The translations under genes and the position numbers were made by a program. Below the pieces are notes generated by a model, which was not told the origin of the DNA, did no database searches, and saw only the letters and a program-made list of their open reading frames with translations. From Selaginella tamariscina (Eukaryota; Streptophyta; Lycopodiopsida; Selaginellales; Selaginellaceae), in assembly GCA_003024785.1 (NCBI GenBank), contig PUQB01000621.1, positions 1 through 64,000 of the forward strand: a stretch of DNA of 64,000 nucleotides. Reading direction: 5' to 3'. Positions 51,589 to 62,399 of the stretch are shown here, piece after piece (the first letter of the stretch is position 1; each line of letters begins with the position of its first letter).

Positions 51589-52797
51589 ATGATGGCCATC
51601 GCCACGAGCTCCCCATCGTCGTGCCTGCTGCAGTTGCGAAGGCCTTCCGAATCGCGCATTCCCCATTTAAGATCCTTCTCTACAGTCTATGGATTGAGGC
51701 GCTTCCAGAATTCAAGGTATTTTCCCACATTTCTTCACGGGAAGAACACAGAATGTAGGGCAATAGACGAAGAAGGCTTCTACGTGCAGGAAGACCACGG
51801 CTACATTCATCCAAGATATCCATTCAGCCACCAATTCAACCCAGTAGACGAGCGCAATCTGATCCGGAAGATAGCAGATGAGCTCCAGAAGGTCACTCCA
51901 ATCCGGGCTGTGAAGCTCGCCACGATTGGGGCAATCTTCTGGACGATTTCATATTGGTTTCTTCAGTCCGTCCTCTTCAACCCGTATTTCTACACATACG
52001 GCAGCTGGATTCTCGTCTTCTGGCCCTGGCCGGCTGCCCTCATAGCCGGTACCTGCACACTCTACATCGGGCACAAACTCCGTACAACCTTGTCCGACTA
52101 CCGTACAGGTCTCCCCGGATACTGGGCAACGGCTGCCCGAGAGCGAAACCGGCTTCTTTTAGTCGCCGGATGCCTGCTGTGGTTACTCCTCGTTCCGCTT
52201 GGACACTTCCATGGCTACATTGAGGGTACCCACTCTTGTTCTTCACCGTATATTTCGCGTATTTCGCCTTCGATACGTACATTCGAATGAGAATATACGG
52301 ACAGGTTGAGACGCTTCCACCAGAAGACGACTGGGTCGTGCCGGTTGATACCGCAACACGTGTGGGTTTTCTGGGGTCCGTGATTGCCGGGCATTGGCTG
52401 GCGGCATTCGAGGCGCCTCCACTTGTGCTTAGCTGGAATCTGGCGTGGCAAAGCCAGGTGGGATTAGCAATGGTGGCGCTGGCACTTGCTATGAAGTACT
52501 TTGCCACGTATTTCATGCTTAAGTTTTCTAGACGGGTGGATACCCCCAATATTGCCGTTCCATTTGGGCCGTACAGGTGGGTACGGCACCCGGTGACGGG
52601 AGCAGTATGCTGTTTGTTCTGTGGGTTCTGTAGCTTTGAGGGCGTACGGAAGCCTGGCTCTTCTTTTGACTGGGTGCCTGTTTTATTATGAGCAGCTTGT
52701 GAAGAAAGAAGAGGAGCTGCTTGTTAAGCATTTTGGAGATGAATACGTGGCGTATAAGAAGAGTGTACGGAGGAAATACGTTCCGTATGTGTATTGA
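51589..52797 (+). CDS. Plastid ICMT/PEMT-like membrane methyltransferase family protein
   Basis: A polytopic membrane protein with the C-terminal signature of the isoprenylcysteine/phospholipid methyltransferase family: FGPYRWVRHP, then FYYEQLVKKEEELLVKHFGD with EYVAYKKSVRRKYVPY. An N-terminal Ser/Arg-rich stretch (about 60 aa) looks like a chloroplast transit peptide. Several hydrophobic helices follow, including AIFWTISYWFLQSVLF and RLLLVAGCLLWLLLVPLGHF. Single exon. Two bases appear to be missing: one in a G run near 52225, changing frame at HGYIEG/YPLLFF, and one near 52605 after RHPVTGA. With family conservation on both sides these are probably consensus errors. The acceptor of the methyl group is unknown. 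Confidence 0.75.
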
Positions 52798-52799
52798 GG

Positions 52800-53440
52800 A
52801 CGGATATTCGTTTTTAATATAACGATTATTTAGAGTTTAGGATTTAGGGTTAGGGTTTCAGTATGTATATTTATCTAAATACACATGGGTTTTCAATAAT
52901 TTAATTAAACTATATTAAAATATTTCATTAGTTCTAAATATTTTGATATTTATCAAATCCTGATGTTATATATATATGTGTGTGTGTGTGTGTTTTAAAT
53001 ACATAAAAATAATATATAATTAGAAAATTATAGATTTACTTATTCTTACAATATACTAGGCAGATTATTTTATGCTAAATCAAGGGTTTAGATTGCATCT
53101 AAGGTAGGATATTGAGAGGTACTTGAAGAAACTCAATGAAGATTCTTTAAGTAAATTAAATAGTTTTAGATTAAATAAATCAACAAAAATATTTAATTCA
53201 AGTAACAAAAAAAAATAAATGTAAATATTTAAAAATCATTATTTAATAATACATAACATTTGCATTATAAGTAATAAAAAATTAAACATTTGAGTATATT
53301 AAACATTGATGCACATAATATAAACTTTTTTGTTTATATATGCACATGTCATGTATATGTTTATATGTTCAAAGTATTTAGTTGGGAAATTGTAACTACG
53401 TGCACAATATAATTAACAAAATTGCAGCACAAACGGTTTA
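52800..53440. other. AT-rich spacer, no gene seen
   Basis: AT-rich sequence with a TTTAGGGTTAGGGTTT telomere-like block near 52841-52857 and a short (GT)n. Nothing coding recognised. Confidence 0.5.
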
Positions 53441-53445
53441 ACGAT

Positions 53446-54387
53446 TTAATTGAGGAACCAACCGGCCTGCATCCGCCTCTTAACTGCCCTGGAGGAGCGT
53501 ACCTGGCCTCGAAACTCAGGAATAGCCTCAATGAGGAAGAGACACGCAGTAGGAGAGGGTAGAGAGTAGCGCCTTGCCACCATAGTAAGCACTCCAATCG
53601 TCCACCCAACAGCTGCTGCGTGTTCATTGGCCCAGTTAAGTGCAAATACGTGCAAGCACAGTCCAAACATTGCTGGTACCATAATCCAGTGCAGCATGCT
53701 GTCTTCTGGTGACCACCAGTCAAGCACCATAGCCATGAGCTGAAGAGGTGTTGCCCAGCTCTCCCACAAACCATGCAGGCATCTCTTAGAACTGTTGCGC
53801 AACTCGAGAGTTGCAAGCGCCAATACCAGAGCATGGACCCATGTATCGCCGGCACCTGTACTCAGAAGCTTATCAACCAACCTTAAAGCAGGGAACCAGA
53901 CTTGGTCGAAACCCCAGCGAAGTGGAGCATACCCTTCGGTAAACAGCTCATGTGCCAAGATGAGTCCCAGTGCCCCTAAAAACAGCTGCCAGGCGAGAAT
54001 AAAACAGCCACCGGCACTACACACACCGGTGAGCCAATAGTAACAGCCGCTGGCTGCGGATTGCAGCCAGGCTATGGCAATCAAAACTACAAGTTCCAAT
54101 TCCCACACCTTACTGGATACATAGGGAAACAAAATCTTCCATGCCACCAGCGGAGCCAAGCCTAGTCCCAGAGGCGTACCTGGAACCGAAGCCACTTCTT
54201 GGCCACCCCTCCCGCTGTTGATTTCCTGGATCCCAAACAATGGGATCCTACTGCACAACAGGAACAGTACAGACAGACCCACAATAATTGCAATCTTCGT
54301 CGATAACTCAACCTTCACAGCATAAGGGATTCTCATCCTTCTGGGCACAGTACAGAACCAGGGAGTGACAGGGACCATGTGCTCCAT
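53446..54387 (-). CDS. Truncated, divergent Sec61-alpha-like membrane protein
   Basis: An intact single-exon frame of 313 aa, rich in hydrophobic helices. It lines up with the first part of Sec61 alpha, the protein-conducting channel of the ER: RIPYAVKVELSTKIAIIVGL then FLLCSRIPLFGI (Sec61: IPF..K..., FLVCSQ(L/I)PLYGI), GTPLGLGLAPLVAW (Sec61: GT.MELGI.PIVTS), and WQLFLGALGLILAHELFTEG plus the Tyr (Sec61: QLF.AG.IV..LDELLQKGYGLGSG). Past about residue 230 the likeness fades. The cytosolic loop residues that grip the ribosome are not obvious. Usual Sec61 alpha is about 475 aa, so the second half is missing or unrecognisable. Codon use looks normal. Homology is inferred by eye and function is unknown; an unrelated polytopic protein remains possible. 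Confidence 0.55.
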   Translation of the reverse strand: MEHMVPVTPWFCTVPRRMRIPYAVKVELSTKIAIIVGLSVLFLLCSRIPLFGIQEINSGRGGQEVASVPGTPLGLGLAPLVAWKILFPYVSSKVWELELVVLIAIAWLQSAASGCYYWLTGVCSAGGCFILAWQLFLGALGLILAHELFTEGYAPLRWGFDQVWFPALRLVDKLLSTGAGDTWVHALVLALATLELRNSSKRCLHGLWESWATPLQLMAMVLDWWSPEDSMLHWIMVPAMFGLCLHVFALNWANEHAAAVGWTIGVLTMVARRYSLPSPTACLFLIEAIPEFRGQVRSSRAVKRRMQAGWFLN

Positions 54388-54728
54388 CTTGCCCTAGCCC
54401 TACACCTCGCCTTATACAATGGAAACATATAAATTGCATATAAAGGCAAATGTATATACCGAGCCTGTTTAGGTCTACTGAACAGGATTTTAAAGTTTAC
54501 TCGGTTATCTTCTAAGGTTTAATGGATGGTCGTTCTAGGGGATTTAAGATATGACTTTAAGTCTTCGGCCTAATTGAGGATTTAGGATACGACTTTAAAT
54601 TTTTGATTTAATTGGGCCTCTAAGTCAAACTCTTAAGGGTATCTTGGAAGATTTAACATTGTTCACATAAGGTGATAACGTTGAATGACCACTTAGCACA
54701 GTATGTGTTGGCCCTTTGGTTAAAACTT

Positions 54729-55500
54729 TAACACTCATGATCACCATCCTTCATGACTAGTTCCATTCACAAATACATGGTCAGATGTATGTGAGAACTT
54801 CTTTAGTAAAGTTGGGGGAATGGTGCAAAATGAAAAGGACATATAATGGTGATGCAGTTGGTTGTATGAAATGAAATAAAGGGTAAGATGAAATTCACAT
54901 CAAGGTAGGAAGACTTTTAGTGCACACTTGAAGAATATAAGACACCAGTAACAAACCTTAATAATTATGACATGGTGGGAAATGCCTCTGACTACACCTT
55001 CTGAAAAAAGGCATAATAGCAACCTTTGAGTCTGTGAATGAGGGCATCCACTTTCTCAAATGGGTGGAGAATGTCATAATTCTAACTTGGTGAGTTGACT
55101 ACCTAGGTAAAGATTGTGAGATAGGATATGTGAGTAAAAAGACTAAGCGTAACTGAGTCATCACAACTAGGGGTCCTTTCATAAATACCAATTGGCCCTT
55201 TGCCTAATTGGCATAAGGGGAGAAGGAAAGGTTGTGACACTCATGATCACCATCTTTCATGACTAAATCCATTCACAGAGACATGGTCAAATGTATGTGA
55301 GAACTTTTTTAGTAAAGTTGGGGGAATGGTGCGAAATGAAAGGACATATAATGGATTTTACTTACTTGAAGCAGTTGGTTGTATGAACCGAAATAAGGGG
55401 TAAGCTGAAATTCAAAAAGGTTCACATCAAGTAAGAAAACTTCTTGTGCACACTTGAAGAACATAAGACACCAATAATAAACCTTAGTAATTATGAGATG
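54729..55500. repeat. Dispersed direct repeat, about 230 bp, two copies 510 bp apart
   Basis: AACACTCATGATCACCATC starts at about 54729 and again (ACACTCATGATCACCATC) at about 55239; the next 230 bp, through GTTGGGGGAATGGTGC and the block ending in AGACACCA, agree closely. The spacer contains unrelated sequence. It may be part of an unrecognised transposable element spanning about 54.5-56.3 kb. Confidence 0.8.
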
Positions 55501-55834
55501 GTGGGTACAAATGAGGAAATTATTGTTATGCTGTTAGAGGGTAAAAGATAGTACATAAAAATTATAAAGGCTTGGAATACATAACATGTCCAAGTGGTGG
55601 AGGAATCCTTTTAAGAAAGATGAATTTGAGAGAGCAGCTCACGACATACCTTCTATAAATATTGGGGATCATAATGACATGTTGGAAGACAAATGAAGCA
55701 AGTGATGGTGCAATTGTAATATAGTGTGAACTTTGTCATTTCATAGATAAGGTTGTGAAGGAAGCAAAAGGGATATAAAATAATTTACCAGTTATGTGAT
55801 TCATGAAAGAACAAAAGTATGATGGTTTTTAAAA

Positions 55835-56281
55835 TTGAATGGTAATCCCATCATTTTGAAGGATACATTTACAAAGGTTTATGATGTAGCTGCTTCTTCA
55901 GAGGTTCTTTCTCGAATAATCACCATCATAATTGGAAGTGATGTGGGCCTTATATACGAGGAAGGGACTAGTGCCAACGGATTACGTTGGGTATGGTGGC
56001 TTGGACAAGTCGTCAAGATGAGGAAACATGTTGGCAATGGTTGGAAATATTGCAGAGACACCATAGATTTAAATGACATGCTTGTTAGGGTTGAACTTTA
56101 TCTTCATTGGTACATGAGATACTTTGAAGTTGGGTTTATACTTATGATCTTACTTATTTTTCAACCCTTCAACCTAGAGTTAATAATCGGTATGGCACAG
56201 AATCAGGATACACAGACTAGCCGAGGTTCAGGTGTCATTCCTAGCTTGGCATGGTGCTGCCAGATTAAAACGACTCGTTGA
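55835..56281 (+). CDS. Hypothetical 148-aa ORF in repeat-bearing DNA
   Basis: A single open frame with a fairly normal amino-acid mix: an acidic/Ser N-terminus, then LRWVWWLGQVVKMRKHVGN, CRDTIDLNDMLVRVELYLHW and a hydrophobic FILMILLIFQPF stretch. I do not recognise the family. No introns or promoter were seen. It directly follows a pair of dispersed repeats, so it may be an internal part of a mobile element or a captured gene piece. Confidence that it encodes a protein is low. Confidence 0.3.
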   Translation: MNGNPIILKDTFTKVYDVAASSEVLSRIITIIIGSDVGLIYEEGTSANGLRWVWWLGQVVKMRKHVGNGWKYCRDTIDLNDMLVRVELYLHWYMRYFEVGFILMILLIFQPFNLELIIGMAQNQDTQTSRGSGVIPSLAWCCQIKTTR

Positions 56282-56289
56282 TGGTGAGT

Positions 56290-59175
56290 TGTTCTCCTCT
56301 TGTCCACGTCTTCTATTATGCTGATTTTACAAAACTAAAAATGTGAAAATGTTTATAAGTAAACATCAAAATAAAAAAAGATAGTATATATATTTTGTGT
56401 TAAAAAATAAAAATAATAAATCGTATAAACTACTTAAAGGATAAGGGGTTTACAAAAAGGAGTATATAAAATATAGTGTGTTTTTTAATAGATTATAATA
56501 TTTAAAGGAAATTCATAATATTAAACAATATTATTAATATTAAATTATTAAATAAGTTTTACATGCAATTGAGTTTAAATATTCTTAATAAAGATATGAT
56601 TTTGAGATAACATATTCATGAATTACATGAAAATATATTATCTTAATATTTAATTATTGTTATTACTTTAATTAATTTTTATGATATAAAGATTTTAAAT
56701 TTTCCACCCTCAAATATACAAAAACCATGGACACACTTAAAAAATAGTTGAAAATTTCATACAAGAAATTCTTTTTAATAACTGGTTGACAATAATCTTT
56801 ACGATCATCACATTTTCTTAAATATAATTCTCTTTCTTATAATTATTTGAGTATTGGTATAAATATACAACAAAATATTATGTGTTTTTTATTCTTATAT
56901 ATGTAATCTCTATTCATGTTACTCTAATGTAAAAAAGCTTAAGAAAACTAAATGTGAATGTTAAAAATCATATACAATGCAATGGCTTAATTTTATAAAC
57001 TTAATATGAAAATAGTGTTAAATTTTAAAAGAAAAATTAATAAGATGAAAAATTTAAAAATAAATAATTTATAACACAATTATGAACATGTTCACCTAGG
57101 TTTTTTTTAATAAAATACACCATTTCGATATTTTTTTCAACATTTAAAATATTATAGGACATAAAAAATTTTAAAATGTTGTGAATAGATCAACATAAAT
57201 TTAATGAGTTAATAAGGAAGTTAAAAAACATTTCACTTTTAAAACACTACTTTATATTTTAAAATGTACACTCACTTTACATATAACTTACAAGTTTTGT
57301 AGATTTTAATTTTTAAATTATGATCTTATTAAATGTTATTATTATATTTACTATTTAGTAAAATAAATAAATATTATTTATAAGTAATATTATTTATATT
57401 TATTTATTTATATTACTTCTATAATCTCAAATTTTAAAATTTAATTAAATCTAAAACTTATATAATTAATAAAAATAAACCTTTTAATTTAAAAAGAAAA
57501 AAAAACTTTTAATAAAAAGCTTCAAGGACGTTTTATTAAATTAATGATTATATGAAATAATTTTTTACTTCATATCTCTTTTTATAGATTTCTTGCATTA
57601 TAGTATAGTGGTTAACTAAAATATTTTAATATTTTTTCTTTTTTGTTTTCCTATAGAATGTACCTATACAAATGTAATAACATAATTCTTTTTAAATATT
57701 ACTTTTATTCTTAGAATAAAAATAAAAAACATGACATTGTTGCAAATGTGAGAAGATTTGTTTTTAAATAGCCAACATTTATAAATATATATTCAACTCA
57801 TTATTTAAATGAGACATTTATATATTGATTAGCTTTATTTATTTATTTTGATTGAATTAAAACAAATATAATAAATAATGACTAGTATATTATGAAGCAT
57901 TTATAGTTATAATATGCTTTTTAAAATAAAGGTATTTTTCATATTCTTTTTAACATTCTATTTGAATGTGTATGTGTGTGCGCACATGCATATATGTATG
58001 TGCAAATATAAACATAGATCTATGTGTGTGTCTATATTATATATAAAGAGAGAAAGAGATATACATGTTACACACACACACACACATATATATATAAGTT
58101 GTTTGATATTAAGATAAAACAAATTAATAAATGGTATTGATGAATATGAATGACATTGAATTTGAATATATACACACACACACACACGTATATATTTAAC
58201 ATACAATATGACTATATTTCAATGAATCAAGTTTTTTAATTTGTAATTCATTTTTAAATGATTTATCTCTACCACATGTAAGTAAAATTACCATTATTAT
58301 TATATATATAATTTCAAACTTAAATAAGGAGTTTATCTTTCTATTTTAAAATTATATATTACATGGTTTAGTTTAAATAATATATTAAATATAATACATT
58401 TCATTAGTTTTAAAATAAAATTTATAAATTATAATTTAGATATTTTAATTTTAACTTTAAAATTAATTTTAGATTTCATATTCAAATGTAATTCTTATAT
58501 CAATTTAAATATTAAAATTTTATAAATTTACATTTAAAATATAACAATGAATCTGTGTTATTGTATTTAATAAACCATGTGTTGCTGTGTTATTATTGCA
58601 ATTACAAAAAAATAAAATAAAATAAAATAAAAAATTTGTGTTTAACTTAATTTGATTTTGCCATAATATTTGATGATTATTCTATTTTATTTATAAACCA
58701 CCAAAATATATTTAAGTTGCATAATATAAAGATTCTTCAAAAATTATGTAAAATTTAATATTTATTTTAAAAGCTTATGAAAAACTTATTTATATTTATG
58801 TAAAACAACTTAAAACTCAATTTGGGGATTTTTGCATTAACAATTTGAAATTTTAAATTAACTTAAATTTAAAAAGTTCAAAATGAAATTTAATAAAATA
58901 ATAAATTTTAAACTTTGATATATACATAATACACCGTTCTTTATTTTAAAAATCTTATAACTTTCTTGAATTGCTCAAGAGGGCATTTATATACACAACA
59001 GATTAATCCGTGACCATTATTAATTATAAAACATTTAATACATATTACATATTGGATGATAAAATTATATTAATAATACACTTATTATATTCATTTTTGT
59101 TATGATTTACAAAATAAAATAAAATTCAATAAAATAGTGGAACTAATTAAATACATAATGCTTAGAATTATAACT
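56290..59175. other. AT-rich desert, no gene seen
   Basis: Nearly 2.9 kb of very AT-rich DNA with occasional CA/GT tracts near 57969 and 58070-58190. Part of it (56450-56680) resembles the repeats at 35.7-36.7 kb. No coding or RNA gene was recognised. Confidence 0.55.
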
Positions 59176-59179
59176 AATT

Positions 59180-60830
59180 AAATGCATATTATTTTTACAT
59201 GTTTTTTCAATTTATATACGAGTTTCTATTTATCTTTATTTCTTTTGGTTTTTAGTATTTTATTAATTTATTATTTTTATATTGATTTTCACTTAAATGT
59301 AAGAAATGTATACATAAAAACTTTTAAGATCAATGCATATGGTTTTCACACATTTTTTTATTTATGCACAAGTTTTATATATATATATATATATATATAT
59401 TTGGTTTCTAATATTTATTAATTTATTCTTTTTATTTTGTTTTTCACTTATGTAAGAAATGTATACATAAAAGACCTCTTTTAAGGGTAATGTATATTGT
59501 TTTTACACATTTTTTTTAAATTTATATATAAGTTTCTATATTATATCTTTATAGTATTTATTAATTATTATTTTTATAACTGATTACCTTTAAATATAAG
59601 AAATGTATATATAAAAGACTTTTAAAGTCAATGCATATGGTTTTGAGACATTTTTTATTTATACACAAGTTTATAATATATATATTTTGGTGTTTAGTAT
59701 TTATTAATTTATTTTTTTTATTTTGTTTTTCACTTAAATGTAAAAAATGTATACATAAAAGACCTTTAAGATTAATGCATATTATTTTTACTTGTTTCTT
59801 AAATTTATTTACAAGTTTCTATATATTTTTTTCTTTTGGTTTTTAGTATTTATTAATTTATTTATTTATATTAATGTTCACTTAAAATGTAGAAATGTTT
59901 ACATAAACGACCTTTAGGGTTAATGCATATTGTTTTTATATGCTTTTTTAATTTATATACAAGTTTTTATATATTTTTATTTCTTTTGGTTTTTAGAATT
60001 TATTAATTTATTATTTTTACATTGATTTTTACTTAAAATTTAAGAAATGTATACATGAAAGACCTTGAAGGTTAATACATATAGTTTCTACATGTTTTTT
60101 AATTTATATAAATTTCTATGTAATTTTATTTCTTTTGGTTTTTAATATTTATTAATTTATTATTATTATATTAATTATCATTTAAATGTAAGAAATGTAT
60201 ACATAAAAGACCTTTAGGGTTAATGCATATGATGTTCACACATTTTTTATTTATACATATATATATATATTATTTTGGTTTTTAATATTTATTAATTTAT
60301 TATTTTTATATTATTTTCACTTAAATGTAACAAATGTATACATAAAAGACCTTTAAGGTTAATGTATATTGTTTTTACACATTTTTAATTTATATACATG
60401 TTTTTATATATTCTTTATTTCTTTTGGTTTTTAGCATTTATTACTTTATTATTTTTATATTGATTTTCATTTTAAATGTAATTTAGGATTAATGTATTGT
60501 TTTCACACATTTTTATTTATACAAGTTTTTATATATTTTTATTTTTTGGTTTTTGATATTTATTAATTTATTATTTTTATATTAATTTTCACTTAAATGT
60601 AAGAAATGTATACATAAAATACTTAAGGTTAATGCATATTATTTTTTACACAGTTTTTAATTTATATACAGTTTTTATACTTTTTATTTCTTTTGGTTTT
60701 AATATTTAATTAATTTATTATTTTTATATTGATTTTCACTTTAATGTAAGAAATATATACTTTTCAGTAAAATGCATATGGTTTTCATACATTTTTTTTA
60801 TACACATATCTTTATTTCACTTGGTTTTTA
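59180..60830. repeat. Tandem satellite, unit about 145-150 bp, about 11 copies
   Basis: The block AAATGTATACATAAAAGACC and neighbours recur at about 59305, 59458, 59604, 59746, 59893, 60045, 60194, 60335, 60605 and 60748, with a degenerate copy near 60475. Between them lie repeated TTTATATACAAGTTTTTATA, TTTCTTTTGGTTTTTA and TTATTAATTTATTATTTTTA blocks. The spacing of 140-153 bp is steady, the copies differ by small indels and substitutions, and no coding potential is conserved. Confidence 0.9.
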
Positions 60831-60888
60831 ATAAATTTATGAATTTATTATTTAATAATTTTAATTATAGTTAAATACGAAAACCACA

Positions 60889-60946
60889 TCACCTCCTTCC
60901 ATATCACCTGTTGAAGCTACATGGCAGGTGATGTGGAAGGCAGTGA
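60889..60946. repeat. Inverted repeat/hairpin bordering the satellite
   Basis: The arm TCACCTCCTTCCATATCACC (from 60889) pairs with the inverse of GGTGATGTGGAAGGCAGTGA (ending 60946), with two to three mismatches over about 22 bp and a loop of 14 bp. It is GC-richer than its surroundings and stands 60 bp past the last satellite unit. Confidence 0.75.
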
Positions 60947-61454
60947 CATGGAGGGGTTGTATAAATGAATCGTCCACAATAAATATTATTTAAATAATGA
61001 TAAGGTATTTTATAATATATTAATTATTAATATCACCAATAATCGTTTTTGAATCAGTTATGATCAATTAATTTAATACAAAATGTTAATTAATACAGCT
61101 TTAATAATTTAGATTAAATAATATATATGTTCTCCTGCAAAAAGCATTAATGCGAGCTTGTTCCTCCAAGCTTTGAGTAAGTATTATATTCTATTTATGT
61201 AATCCATATACTTGGTGTGTCCATATACTTGGTGTGTACATATACATTTGTCTGTACGTCACGTATATATAGGCTAACACAACAGTTGTGTTGTTTTATA
61301 TATATTTACATAACTCTATTGATCTATATTCTTTATATATAGCACACCCCAAAACACACACACACACACACACACGAGAGACCGGAATTTATTGTAAAGA
61401 AGAGGTGTTGATTATGTAACTTGTCAACGGGACGCGGAATCCTTAATCAGCACG

Positions 61455-61661
61455 GCATCAATAGTGGCCGGAGAAGAAATGGCCGGTTTCATCAACCCTC
61501 AAGTCCATATCACTGAAATGGTATACTGTAATTGTGAAGCTCGCATCTGTTGCTCCTATGGTGCCGAAGCCAAAGCACCTGCACATAACATATATGTAAG
61601 TGTGTGCGTGCGTTTGTGTGTGTGTTAACAACAATGGCCGAGTCTGAATCGGCCAGGTTAC

Positions 61662-61710
<49 letters not shown>

Positions 61711-62330
61711 CTATCTCTAATTCTATCATAGTTCACATTAAATGCATTAGTAATACCCATAATAACTACTAATGTAACCTGGTTGTCCCAGGAGATAGTC
61801 TGGAGGAGCGAAAGTCGTGTAGCTGATCTTGTGAGCATATGAAACGAGCTCCGAAACATCTACAGAGCCAAGACCTATGTCAATATTACCATTTTCCTTA
61901 GGTGGCCTTCTAAATTCTTTTTACTCTTCAAGTGTAAGCTCAAAGACCTGTAAACAATATGAATATCTTTTATCTCTCCTTACAAGGTTTCATAGGACAA
62001 TAATGAATGCACACACACACACACACACACAAGCACACGCGCGCTATGTTAGTATACACTAGAATTCAAGGAAAAAAACAGCAGAAATGAATATTGTATG
62101 TAACCTATATGTATTATAAACTGTATATCCATAATGCAGTTACTAGCTACATATGCGTAGTTTATGACACAGCATATACTAACCTGTACTGCGTCCCTCG
62201 CGCCTTTTGCAAAACTACGAATAGCGACATCGTTAGCAGCAACGGTATCAGATATTCTCTGTTTCTCTTGTTCTAGAGTATGAAGTTCGGATATTTCTGA
62301 AACGGCCTCGGAGTACTTCTTTTGTTGTGC
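61455..62330 (-). pseudogene. MED4: Mediator subunit 4 (MED4)-like pseudogene
   Basis: Part of MED4, a middle-module subunit of the RNA polymerase II Mediator complex. Minus-strand segments: about 62183-62322 (YSEAVSEISELHTLEQEKQR then IRSFAKGARDAVQ, a coiled-coil stretch), 61790-61950 (VFELTLEE, then RRPPKENGN, VSELVSYAHKISYTTFAPPD) and 61470-61580 (GALASAP, EQQMRASQL, YHFSDMDLRVD). These follow the order of plant MED4, where LAYAHKISYTTFAPPEFG and RASQLYTFADLD are hallmarks. In-frame TAA (near 61917) and TAG (near 61554) codons stand where family members have an aromatic residue and Gln, and a small frame change follows RASQL. The long N-terminal and C-terminal parts are absent. Nonsense codons make this a true pseudogene more likely than an error. 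Confidence 0.7.
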
Positions 62331-62399
62331 TTGCTGCGAGGTCCTCTAACGGCACTGGAGAAATTCTGATGACCACCTTGCCATGATTTGTTGCCTGAA

